The position numbers were made by a program, and so were the translations under genes. Shown piece by piece: positions 46,335 to 54,124 of a stretch of 64,000 nucleotides of DNA. Position 1 is the first letter of the stretch. Every line of letters starts with the position of its first letter. The stretch spans positions 552,059-616,058 of the forward strand of contig NZ_VTFS01000003.1 of NCBI RefSeq assembly GCF_009671245.1, in the 5' to 3' direction. The notes beneath the pieces are model-generated. The model searched no databases. It saw only the letters and a list, made by a program, of their open reading frames with translations, and was not told where the DNA came from. The DNA comes from Marinicella rhabdoformis. GTDB taxonomy: Bacteria > Pseudomonadota > Gammaproteobacteria > Xanthomonadales > Marinicellaceae.

Positions 46335-46979
46335 ATGATCACAAACAAAGTCATTGGCATCGCTGGAAACATAGGTGTGGGGAAAACCTCATTGGTGGAA
46401 TTCCTCACCAAAACCTACGACATCACGCCTTTCTATGAACCCAATGACGACAACCCTTACTTGGATGATTTTTACCAAGACATGAAAGCTTGGGGCTTTC
46501 ACTCGCAACTGTATTTCCTTGCCAGTAAATTCAAAATACACCAACAATTAGACGCCACACCAGGCGTTGTGATTCAAGACCGTACACTGTTCGAAGACGT
46601 TGAAATCTTTGCCACCGCCTTATACCAAATGCGCAAAATATCGAAACGTGACTGGCAAACTTATCAAAATTTATACCAAAGCATTCAAAAGACCATCAAA
46701 CCACCTGACTTAATGATTTACCTCAAATGTTCAGTTCGCACCATGCGCAAACGCATCAAGTTGCGAGGACGCGCCATGGAACAAGACATACCGCTGGCTT
46801 ATTTGAAACGTTTGGAAAAGCTTTACGAAAACTGGATTAACAGTTATCGTGAAAAATTCGGCAGCAGTAAAGTGCTGATGATTGAGACCGATCGATTGGA
46901 TTACGTCAATGACATGATTGATCAAATCGAATTAATGAAACACATTGAACAACTACTTAAAATTTCAAGACAATCATGA
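46335..46979 (+). CDS. Deoxynucleoside kinase
   Basis: A 214-residue dNK-family kinase that salvages deoxynucleosides. P-loop GIAGNIGVGKTS (about 8-19), the FYEPNDDNPYLDDFY substrate region, DRTLFEDVEIFA (DRS-like motif) and the lid RIKLRGRAMEQ. Full length. The ATG of the next gene overlaps its stop, so the two are co-expressed. The preferred nucleoside cannot be told from sequence. Confidence 0.92.
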   Translation: MITNKVIGIAGNIGVGKTSLVEFLTKTYDITPFYEPNDDNPYLDDFYQDMKAWGFHSQLYFLASKFKIHQQLDATPGVVIQDRTLFEDVEIFATALYQMRKISKRDWQTYQNLYQSIQKTIKPPDLMIYLKCSVRTMRKRIKLRGRAMEQDIPLAYLKRLEKLYENWINSYREKFGSSKVLMIETDRLDYVNDMIDQIELMKHIEQLLKISRQS

Positions 46980-48229
46980 CCACATCCGTACCCAATGACC
47001 GCCGCTTTATTTTTGAAATGCCCTTTTTCATTAACTACATGGGCAGCAATAAACTGTTTTTCTTAATAACAGCCCTAGCCGGCGCAAGCATACTAGAACT
47101 CATTCCCATTCCATTTGTGGGGTATTTAGTCGCCATCATGCTTTTTTTGGCAGCCTATAAAGTGGCGTTTGAAGTCATGCTGGATGTGGCTGATGGGCAT
47201 TTTTCGTTTGAGGACAAGTACAGCTTGGGAGTCAGTGACACCATTGGATTCAAAGCCATGGCCTTACCCCTGATACAAATCTTAATTGTTATCTTTGTTG
47301 GCCGCAGCAACCCATCGTTATCAATAGCCTTACTGATTCTCACCTTTTTCTTAACCCCTGCATACCTTATGCTGCTGTCACAAACTGATCACGTCATTTC
47401 TGCTTTAAACCCAATTGACTTGATAGAGATTGTTAAAAGGCTTGGGTTGGATTATTGGCTTTTGTTCGCTTTCTTGGTGGTCACAGGTGGCATCCATTTA
47501 TTTGTTGATTATTTGATTGTGGACTCATTTCCTTTGTGGGTAGAAAATATGGTTTTGTCATTCGTGCTATATTATTTATTGGTGTTTAATTTTTTGGTCA
47601 TGGGTTATGTCTTGTATCATAATTCTGATGAATTAGATTACACCCCACACGATGTTGAAGACACGAGAGGAAAAAGCAGCATTGATGACAATGACCCCAT
47701 CAAACGTCGCATTGAAGAACTGATTGAAAACAAAGATCCTAAAGGGGCGATGGCCATCATCAAAGACATGCAAAAAGAAGGTCGAAATGACTTAGATGCT
47801 TTGGCACACCAAGCACAAAATATACTCACCGTATCTTCAAGGCTTTCACCCAAAGAAAAGCTGACGCAATTGATACAACAAAGAGACATGGTTGAAGCTT
47901 TGGCACTTTGGAAAACCTACCAACAGGACGGGCATTCTTTAAGGCCAGATGAAGCGGAAGACATGGCAAGCTTAATCAGCTATTGTAACGACAAACACCA
48001 ATTTGCCCAAGTGATTCAAATGGTCAAAGGTTTAGACAAACACTACGCCCATGCACCACAATTTGTCGTAGATCAATTTTACCTCAGCGCCAAAATCTTA
48101 TACCAAAACAAAAAGCCAAAACAAGCCGGCAAACTCTTGCAATCCATCATCACGAAATACGATGGTAAAGCCAATGTCAGCGCTGTGGTCTCCTACCTAA
48201 AAGGCCTGCAAAAGATGGGCAAGATTTAA
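46976..48229 (+). CDS. Multi-pass membrane protein with cytoplasmic TPR-like tail
   Basis: A 417-residue protein: five to six membrane helices between about 27 and 215 (for example LITALAGASILELIPIPFVGYL), then a soluble helical C-terminus (about 240-415) with pairs such as NKDPKGAMAIIKDMQKEGR and RDMVEALALWKTYQQDG that read as TPR-like repeats. It resembles an uncharacterised family of gammaproteobacteria; I cannot name it. Translationally coupled to the deoxynucleoside kinase. Confidence 0.7.
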   Translation: MTTSVPNDRRFIFEMPFFINYMGSNKLFFLITALAGASILELIPIPFVGYLVAIMLFLAAYKVAFEVMLDVADGHFSFEDKYSLGVSDTIGFKAMALPLIQILIVIFVGRSNPSLSIALLILTFFLTPAYLMLLSQTDHVISALNPIDLIEIVKRLGLDYWLLFAFLVVTGGIHLFVDYLIVDSFPLWVENMVLSFVLYYLLVFNFLVMGYVLYHNSDELDYTPHDVEDTRGKSSIDDNDPIKRRIEELIENKDPKGAMAIIKDMQKEGRNDLDALAHQAQNILTVSSRLSPKEKLTQLIQQRDMVEALALWKTYQQDGHSLRPDEAEDMASLISYCNDKHQFAQVIQMVKGLDKHYAHAPQFVVDQFYLSAKILYQNKKPKQAGKLLQSIITKYDGKANVSAVVSYLKGLQKMGKI

Positions 48230-48294
48230 TCTTTAATGCAAACACTTAAGGCCATTTGTCTATTCAACTCGCCAACTGGTCTACTCAACTTGTC

Positions 48295-48317
48295 ATACTC
48301 GGGCTTGACCCGAGTAT
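48295..48317. repeat. Dispersed-repeat-type hairpin
   Basis: ATACTCGGG and CCCGAGTAT form a perfect 9-bp stem over CTTGA, preceded by CTTGTC. The 'GTCATACTCGGGC...GACCCGAGTATCT' wording is that of widely scattered intergenic repeats. No U-run follows. Confidence 0.55.
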
Positions 48318-48381
48318 CTCTGAAAAGTGCCCGTTCTCTCTCAATTCCTTTATAATTCTTCAGAAACAATATTAACAAACC

Positions 48382-48870
48382 ATGACCTACAAACCATCAA
48401 AAAGTCCAGTCTTAAAACTTTGGAAAATCTTTGGCAAAAATAATTTTGGAAAGTGGCTGGTGAGCAAAATCGTCTGCTTCAAAGCACCCTACTTTTCTTC
48501 CATCAAACCTCGCTTTGTCAACATCGAACCTGGGCGTGTAGAAGTTGCCATAAAAAAGCGCCGAGCAGTCCACAACCACATCAAAACAGTTCACGCCATC
48601 GCCATGTGCAATGCCGCTGAATTGGCCGGCGGCACCTGCCTAGATGTTTCGCTTTCTTCAGATTTTCGCTGGATTCCTGTGGCCATGGAAGTGAAATATT
48701 TGAAAATGGCCAAAAGCAACTTGCGCATCGTCTGCCAAGTCAATGATTACCAGTGGAATGAACCACAAGACGTGATCATGCCCGTCAGCGTAATCGATGA
48801 ATCAGGAGACGAAGTCTTCCACGCAGACATCACCATGCGAATTTCTGAAAAAACAAAAAGAAAGTATTAA
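48382..48870 (+). CDS. DUF4442 hotdog-fold thioesterase-like protein
   Basis: A 162-residue protein with the DUF4442 pattern: GRVEVAIKKRRAVHNHIKTVHAIAMCNAAELAGG (read in pieces, about 51-85) is the hotdog central helix with the conserved HNH-type region. Family members are thought to be acyl-CoA thioesterase-like. Standing alone, last chromosomal gene before the integrase. Substrate unknown. Confidence 0.82.
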   Translation: MTYKPSKSPVLKLWKIFGKNNFGKWLVSKIVCFKAPYFSSIKPRFVNIEPGRVEVAIKKRRAVHNHIKTVHAIAMCNAAELAGGTCLDVSLSSDFRWIPVAMEVKYLKMAKSNLRIVCQVNDYQWNEPQDVIMPVSVIDESGDEVFHADITMRISEKTKRKY

Positions 48871-48909
48871 TTTTAAGGAAGGATTGTAAGTTGTACAAAC
48901 TAGAATAAA

Positions 48910-48952
48910 ATGGTGCCCGGTCGCAGAGACGAACTGACGATTCAGGCACCAT
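48910..48952. other. Inverted repeat at the island boundary
   Basis: ATGGTGCC (48910-48917) and GGCACCAT (48945-48952) are perfect 8-base arms around a 27-base loop, 130 bases ahead of the integrase. It may be the terminator of the DUF4442 gene or part of attL. It is not a tRNA that I can fold. Confidence 0.35.
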
Positions 48953-49043
48953 CAAAAACATTCACATTACCCTTCATAAACAATATGTTAAGTGACTCTA
49001 TTGCATCATAAACCATCATAATACACCTTTACATATCGCCATT

Positions 49044-49067
49044 ATTGTTGGTATAATTGTTGGTATA
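49044..49067 (+). repeat. Two exact 12-bp direct repeats ahead of the integrase
   Basis: ATTGTTGGTATA occurs at 49044-49055 and again, head to tail, at 49056-49067, 17 bases before the integrase ATG. TTGGTATA direct repeats in front of P4-type integrases are typical arm-type binding sites, and would also give local promoter control of int. Confidence 0.7.
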
Positions 49068-49083
49068 TTTTATATCAACATCA

Positions 49084-50262
49084 ATGAAATTATCAGTTAC
49101 TCAAATAAATAGCATAAAGCCAGGCAAGTCAGTTTCAAAGCACAGTGACGGTCATGGACTTTACATACTGATTCATCCAAATGGATCAAAATACTGGCGG
49201 CTTAATTACCGTTTCAATTACAAACAAAAAACCTTAGCGCTAGGTGTTTACCCATTCGTATCACTCACACAAGCAAGAGAAAAGGCTATAAAAGCAAAAT
49301 GTTTAATTGCCGAAGGCATTGACCCTAGTGAAGTAAAAAAACAAGAAAAAGCCAAGATAAAAGGAGTTTACTCATTTAAAAACATTGCTAAAGCCTGGCA
49401 TGAAAAGAAAAAAAATAAATGGTCTGAGCGTCATGCAAAAGATGTTTGGCATTCACTTGAAAAAGATATATTTAAATACATTGGAGACATTCCTGTAGAT
49501 CAAATAACATCATCACAGGTTCTTAAAGTTTTACAAAGGATTGAACAGAGAGGAGCTTTAGAGCAATTAAAAAAATTTAAACAACGGTGCAGTAATATTT
49601 TTTTATTTGCAAAGGCAAAAGAGCTTATAGAAAACAATCCTGTTGATGGATTAGAAATCCTCCTTAAGGAACACAAGTCAAAAAATTTTACGCATATTAC
49701 AGCTAATGAACTTCCAGAGTTAGCTAAAAGTATCTATTCGCTACAAGCTGACCCAACAACAAAAACTGGTTTAATTGTCGCTCTACATACATTTCTTAGA
49801 ACCAAAGAAATCCGTTACTTGACTTGGGATTGCATTGATTTTGAAAACAACATAATCACAGTTCCCAAAGAACTTATGAAAATGAATCGAGAGCACTTAG
49901 TTCCTATGAGTGCAACTGTTAAAGAAGCCTTGAGTAAGCTTCACTCTATAACAGGCCAGTACAATTTTGTTTTTGCATCAATAAAGCAACCAGAAATAAA
50001 ACCCTTTTCAGAAAACGCAATGCTCTATGCTCTTTATCGCCTGGGTTGGAAAGGTCGAACCAGTGTTCATGGTTTCCGCCATTTAGCAAGTACAACTCTT
50101 AGAGAAAATGGCTTTAGCCAACATATTGTTGAAAAACAATTGAGCCACGAAATAAAGAATAAAGTCGAAGCCGCTTATAACAAAGCTGAATACTTAAATG
50201 AAAGAACCAAAATGATGATTTTTTGGAGCAACTTCATAAATGAATCTATTAAAAAAAATTAA
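49084..50262 (+). CDS. int: P4-type tyrosine integrase
   Basis: A 392-residue site-specific recombinase. An N-terminal DUF4102-like arm-binding domain (LSVTQINSIKPGKSVSKHSDGHGLYILIHPNGSKYW in pieces), SAM-like core-binding domain, then catalytic residues: R in TKEIRYLTWD, HxxR in HGFRHLAST, H in LSHEIKN and Y in AAYNKAEY or nearby. MKLSVTQIN at 49084 is the usual start; the frame reaches 49057. It marks the left border of the island. Twelve bases separate it from the next gene. Confidence 0.92.
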   Translation: MKLSVTQINSIKPGKSVSKHSDGHGLYILIHPNGSKYWRLNYRFNYKQKTLALGVYPFVSLTQAREKAIKAKCLIAEGIDPSEVKKQEKAKIKGVYSFKNIAKAWHEKKKNKWSERHAKDVWHSLEKDIFKYIGDIPVDQITSSQVLKVLQRIEQRGALEQLKKFKQRCSNIFLFAKAKELIENNPVDGLEILLKEHKSKNFTHITANELPELAKSIYSLQADPTTKTGLIVALHTFLRTKEIRYLTWDCIDFENNIITVPKELMKMNREHLVPMSATVKEALSKLHSITGQYNFVFASIKQPEIKPFSENAMLYALYRLGWKGRTSVHGFRHLASTTLRENGFSQHIVEKQLSHEIKNKVEAAYNKAEYLNERTKMMIFWSNFINESIKKN

Positions 50263-50274
50263 CACTGTAAAAAC

Positions 50275-51351
50275 ATGATTAGATATAAAAATGAGCAATT
50301 TCTGGAACACCATGAAATCAATGAACTGCTTGATGAAACCAGTCTTAGCACTAAGGAATTTTGTAGCTCTTTAATGGAACACTATTACTTGGATGGAAGT
50401 GTACACTGCCTATTTGAATGTGAATCAGACGAAGTCAGAACCAATCGGGTCTTGATGAACTCAATATTCAAAAGATCCGACCAAAATACTGATTATGCTA
50501 AAGGTATATATGACTTAAATTTGAAATATGGGAAGCTGGCAAATCATATCAAAGGTTTCTTTATTAATTGCTCACTTGGAAGCATTGGTAGTAATCGTTC
50601 CATAATTGCTTTTCAAATAACAGATTACTGCACTATTGAAGCCCCGGGATATTCTCGCGAAGCAAGTGACTTTTTAATTTTGCATGACTCAGATGGGTTT
50701 AATGAAACACTTCAAACCGAGTTCAAGATTGCAAATACTGACCAAAAAAGTTCAATTCATGACAAATTTGATAGATTTAAAATCGGAGCACTTAAAGAGA
50801 ATTATATTAAGGAATTAGAAAAAATAAGTTTAGATAAAGGTCTTTGGTATAACAACGAACACTTCAATCGTTGTCTGGTTGACGAGCTTTTGTCTGAAAA
50901 TAACAGCAAAACAGGGATTACTAAATTTTATAGGTTCAGTGATGTTGAGACTAAAATGAGTGAGCATGGCATTAGTGTCAATTTTGATTCTAAATATAAC
51001 AAAGAAAAAATTTCAGACAAATTTGTTAATAATCAGGACGATAAAACAATATTTGAAAAATTCATTGATTGGTTTTCATCTACCAATCATGGAAAGCATA
51101 AAGGTATTGTTTTAAATATACTCAACAAATATAAAGATGAATACCCTGTAGATTCAATTCCAAGTTTTAATGAAATAAAAAGTTTTATAGCTAATAATGA
51201 AAATATCCTTCCTTACAAAATTGAACTCGGAAATGACAAGAAGGGTAAAGAGATACAAAAACTAATTTATTTAAACGAACCAGCTGCTACTTTTCAACAA
51301 ATACAAAGGACTTATAACAAACAAGCAAAACTTTTTATCTCGAAAAAATAG
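50275..51351 (+). CDS. Unknown island protein
   Basis: A 358-residue soluble protein that I cannot assign. It is mixed alpha/beta and polar, with FLILHDSDGFNETLQTEFKIANTD in the middle and a lysine-rich end (YNKQAKLFISKK). No signal peptide or membrane segment. It is co-oriented with and 12 bases from the integrase, a typical place for island regulators or defence-related orphans. AT-rich codon use fits the island. Confidence 0.6.
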   Translation: MIRYKNEQFLEHHEINELLDETSLSTKEFCSSLMEHYYLDGSVHCLFECESDEVRTNRVLMNSIFKRSDQNTDYAKGIYDLNLKYGKLANHIKGFFINCSLGSIGSNRSIIAFQITDYCTIEAPGYSREASDFLILHDSDGFNETLQTEFKIANTDQKSSIHDKFDRFKIGALKENYIKELEKISLDKGLWYNNEHFNRCLVDELLSENNSKTGITKFYRFSDVETKMSEHGISVNFDSKYNKEKISDKFVNNQDDKTIFEKFIDWFSSTNHGKHKGIVLNILNKYKDEYPVDSIPSFNEIKSFIANNENILPYKIELGNDKKGKEIQKLIYLNEPAATFQQIQRTYNKQAKLFISKK

Positions 51352-51384
51352 TATAAAAATTGAAATTTAAAGTTTGCAAGAAAA

Positions 51385-51443
51385 ACATACTCAATACAAA
51401 AATCACAAACTCAATACAAAGCATATACAAACTCAATAAAAGC
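51385..51443 (+). repeat. Iteron-like direct repeats upstream of the repA-like module
   Basis: ACTCAATACAAA at 51389-51400 and 51409-51420, and ACTCAATAAA at 51431-51440, spaced 20 and 22 bases, about two helical turns. The second and third are each preceded by ACAA. Located in the gap before the alpA- and repA-like genes. Confidence 0.6.
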
Positions 51444-51515
51444 TAAAATTAGTTGTTGTTACATATATAACGCCATGCTGCAATGAAGCTACTTATCAAA
51501 TAAAGAGGCTTCATA

Positions 51516-51716
51516 ATGAACCCAAAAGTAAAGTCAATTTACAGACCTAAGACAGTATGTGGAATACTAGATTGCTCGAGTTCGACATTGTCACGAATGG
51601 TTAAGTCTGGGCTACTCAAGCCACCAATCAAATTAGGCGCAAGATCCGTCGGATTCTTAAAATCTGAAATCGATGCTTTTTTAAATAAAAGGCTTCAGGA
51701 AAGAGACGGTGAATAA
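51516..51716 (+). CDS. AlpA-like excisionase/regulator
   Basis: A 66-residue winged-helix protein of the AlpA/MerR-like group: YRPKTVCGILDCSSSTLSRMVKSGLLKPPIKLGARSVGFLKSEIDAFL, given in pieces, has the HTH and the conserved 'R.VGF...EI..FL' end. Such proteins control integrase expression or act as excisionase in islands. The stop overlaps the GTG of the ATPase gene. Confidence 0.88.
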   Translation: MNPKVKSIYRPKTVCGILDCSSSTLSRMVKSGLLKPPIKLGARSVGFLKSEIDAFLNKRLQERDGE

Positions 51717-52725
51717 CCGGACCAAGTCTAACGGCCTAAGGTTGTACAGTATGTCAGAATTATTATCACTCGATATTGAAACCAATTGGCTAATTGAAGA
51801 CTACATCGAGAAGAATACAACAGGGGTGTTGTATGGCAAGTCAGGTTGCTACAAGACCTTTCTTGCGCTGGACTGGTGCTTGAGTATTGCAGCGGGCAAG
51901 CAATGGCATGGCCAGGATGTTAATCAAGGATTAGTAATTTATGTTGCTGGCGAAGGCAACTTTGGCTTGCAAAAAAGAGTCAAGGCTTGGCTTGCTCAAG
52001 CTAATATCGATAATGAACAAATTCCATTTGTTGCAACGAATCAAAGGGTTGCCGTTCGTAACCAAGATGAATTGGAGGTTTTCCGCGACCAATTGAAGCA
52101 GATTGATGCTCCAATTAAACTCATAGTATTCGACACGCTTCGCAAGTGTTTTGGCCATGGTGATGAGAACCACTCACAGGATATGGGTGACTTTCTGGAC
52201 AAGATTGAATCAATCCGACAAGAATTCGATACCACCTGTCTCATAGTCCACCATACAAACAAATCCAATGTTATACGTGGCAGTAATGCATTAGAGTCAG
52301 ATGTTGACTTTGTTTTTCGGCTGGAGTCGAAGAAGTCAATGAGTTGTACCCTGCATACAGACAAGATGAAGGATTCTGAGCCCCAGCCCGCTAAACAATT
52401 CGAATTAGCAAGCATTCAAGTTGGCAGCGTCAAGAACAAGCCAGTCAATTCGTTGGCTCTATCCGTTATTGAATACAACATTGACCCATCAATCAACGCC
52501 CCACAAGGCGTTAAGGGCAGGGTTGAGCAATATATCTTAGATCACTGCATTGAACCAATATCTTGGACAGAACTAATTAACATGATTACGACAGATTTTG
52601 AATCAATATCTACTGGCAGTGTAAGAACGGCCCTCAAGGACCTCCGAAAGGATGGTTCAGACACATTAATTTTTAGCAAAAATGGCAGGCAAAATATCGT
52701 GCAAGGAGTCATTCATGAGCAATAA
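51709..52725 (+). CDS. RepA-like AAA ATPase/helicase
   Basis: A 338-residue RecA-fold ATPase of the RSF1010 RepA/AAA_25 type. Walker A is GKSGCYKTF (about 43-51), Walker B lies in LIVFDTLRKCFGHGDEN, then LIVHHTNKSNVIRGSNALESDVDFVFRLE in pieces. Known relatives are hexameric replicative helicases of plasmids and phages. The C-terminal 90 residues look like a winged helix. It uses GTG at 51709, overlapping the AlpA gene, with AGGAAAGAG upstream. Followed at once by a long palindrome. Confidence 0.85.
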   Translation: MNNRTKSNGLRLYSMSELLSLDIETNWLIEDYIEKNTTGVLYGKSGCYKTFLALDWCLSIAAGKQWHGQDVNQGLVIYVAGEGNFGLQKRVKAWLAQANIDNEQIPFVATNQRVAVRNQDELEVFRDQLKQIDAPIKLIVFDTLRKCFGHGDENHSQDMGDFLDKIESIRQEFDTTCLIVHHTNKSNVIRGSNALESDVDFVFRLESKKSMSCTLHTDKMKDSEPQPAKQFELASIQVGSVKNKPVNSLALSVIEYNIDPSINAPQGVKGRVEQYILDHCIEPISWTELINMITTDFESISTGSVRTALKDLRKDGSDTLIFSKNGRQNIVQGVIHEQ

Positions 52726-52729
52726 CCAG

Positions 52730-52781
52730 ACCATGGATGGATGTAGCTCCTTCCTAGGAAGGAGCTACATCCATCCATGGT
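52730..52781. repeat. 52-bp perfect palindrome
   Basis: The left 25 bases (52730-52754, starting ACCATGGATGG and ending CTCCTTCC) are the exact reverse complement of the right 25 (52757-52781), with TA in the middle. It starts five bases after the end of the RepA-like gene. Perfect palindromes of this length are rare and unstable in E. coli, so a function or very recent origin is likely. Confidence 0.95.
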
Positions 52782-52784
52782 TAC

Positions 52785-52823
52785 CTGTCCCGTCTCTCGG
52801 AGTTATGCCGAGTGACGGGACAG
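52785..52823. repeat. Long hairpin next to the palindrome
   Basis: CTGTCCCGTC (52785-52794) pairs with GACGGGACAG (52814-52823) and CTCGG (52796-52800) with CCGAG (52808-52812), separated by a T-T mismatch, loop AGTTATG. Total 15 paired bases. No T-run follows, so a terminator role is not indicated. Confidence 0.9.
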
Positions 52824-53221
52824 ATTCATCACTTTACTGGTTGATACGTAAGGATTTAACAACCTCAAACAAAGTGACAAACAGTTTTTTAGTGGCAACT
52901 TGTTAACTTTAAGTTGTTGTCTTAACGCCATTGCAGACAAAAAACGCAGGCACTTAAAAAGCAAATCTTGAATTTGCCACATCACCCTTAAGAGTGATAC
53001 TGGTTTCTATCTCATCACTCGTGCGAAGGATTGATGATGTATAAACCTTGTATCCGAAACATGTGCAAGGAGTAAAACTGCACAAATTTACGCGAAGAAA
53101 TTTGCGAGATAGATAAAAATATTTTTGTTTAAAAAATCAATTTAGCATATGGATTAATTTGTTTCTGACGGATTAATTGCAGCTAGTTATTCGCATTAAC
53201 CTTTTAAACAAAAAATGAATT
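52824..53221. other. Gene-free 400-bp stretch, candidate origin/oriT region
   Basis: No open frame of note. It contains ATCACCCTTAAGAGTGAT (a near-palindrome near 52980-52997), repeated CGCRAA/ AAATTTRCGC words near 53090-53110 and AT-rich tracts before the next gene. With the palindrome and hairpin on its left, it is the place where an origin of replication or transfer would sit; this is inference only. Confidence 0.35.
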
Positions 53222-54124
53222 ATGGCTAAAACTCATAAGACCGAGTTTCAATTGAAACAAATAATGAAATATAACCGTGATGGTTCACCAGATCGCCAAA
53301 AATCTCGATTCAACAATTTGAATCGCTGTATTAAACAACTCCATAACAGGGGGTATGGCAAGAGGTGGGATATCCATAGATTAGGGAAAAAAGAAGTGAA
53401 CAGATTAGTTGATGACTGGAGAGTGGAGAACCTTTCACATCGCACAATTGCCAATCGCATGGCTGATATTCGATGGCTAGCAGATAAAGTAGGCAAGTTG
53501 AATGAAATTCCTTCCAATAAAGACATCGGTTGTGGTTTGAGAAAAAACAACCCCAATTATGGCACTTCCAAAGCAAAACCAATCAACTATAAACACATCA
53601 ACCAGTTACCCCAAAGAGAAAAATTAGTCACATTATTACGCTCAGAGTTTGGCCTGAGGACTGAAGAAGCATGCAAATTTTCTTATGCGTATGCAACAAG
53701 AATGGAAGATGACTACATAGCACTCAAAGGCTCATGGTGCAAAGGCGGCAGGCCACGAAAAATTGCAATTGTCACAGAAAAACAAAAAACACTTCTCCAA
53801 ATGGTATCTACATTTCAAAGACAAAATAATGAAAAATCGATGATTCCAAAGGGAAAAACTTTCAAATCCTATTACCGCCACTACAACCTAATCAGGTTTG
53901 ATCACAACATTGCAGGACATGGACTGCGTCACACATGGGCTCAGAATAGATTTCAGCTCTTGTCAGGTGGAATCAAGGCGCCTCATGCAGGAGGACCCGA
54001 TTTTTGCGACTTGTCAGTTAAAGAGCAAAGGATTTGGAATCGTGCAGCTTCTATTGTTAACCAAGAATTGGGCCACGGGAAAAACAGACTTGATATCACA
54101 TCAACCTATATAGGAGCAAAATAA
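53222..54124 (+). CDS. Integrase-domain protein (Phage_int_SAM_2/Integrase_1 type)
   Basis: A 300-residue tyrosine-recombinase-fold protein of the type found on ICE/IME and plasmids. Catalytic-type residues are present: R in FGLRTEEACKF, K in CKGGRPRKIA, H..R in GHGLRHTWAQ, H in QELGHGKN, Y in TSTYIG. It is unlike the P4-type integrase at the left border, so the island has two recombinases. Its stop overlaps the ATG of the VirD4-like gene (TAATG). Confidence 0.85.
   Translation: MAKTHKTEFQLKQIMKYNRDGSPDRQKSRFNNLNRCIKQLHNRGYGKRWDIHRLGKKEVNRLVDDWRVENLSHRTIANRMADIRWLADKVGKLNEIPSNKDIGCGLRKNNPNYGTSKAKPINYKHINQLPQREKLVTLLRSEFGLRTEEACKFSYAYATRMEDDYIALKGSWCKGGRPRKIAIVTEKQKTLLQMVSTFQRQNNEKSMIPKGKTFKSYYRHYNLIRFDHNIAGHGLRHTWAQNRFQLLSGGIKAPHAGGPDFCDLSVKEQRIWNRAASIVNQELGHGKNRLDITSTYIGAK

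Noticed and set aside
48905..48955. tRNA gene as attachment site
   Set aside because: The hairpin has a CCA-like end on the reverse strand, but no anticodon arm or D-arm can be folded and the T-loop adenine is missing.
52730..52781. Palindrome as an intrinsic terminator
   Set aside because: No T-run follows on either side, and the 25-bp arms are far longer than a terminator needs.
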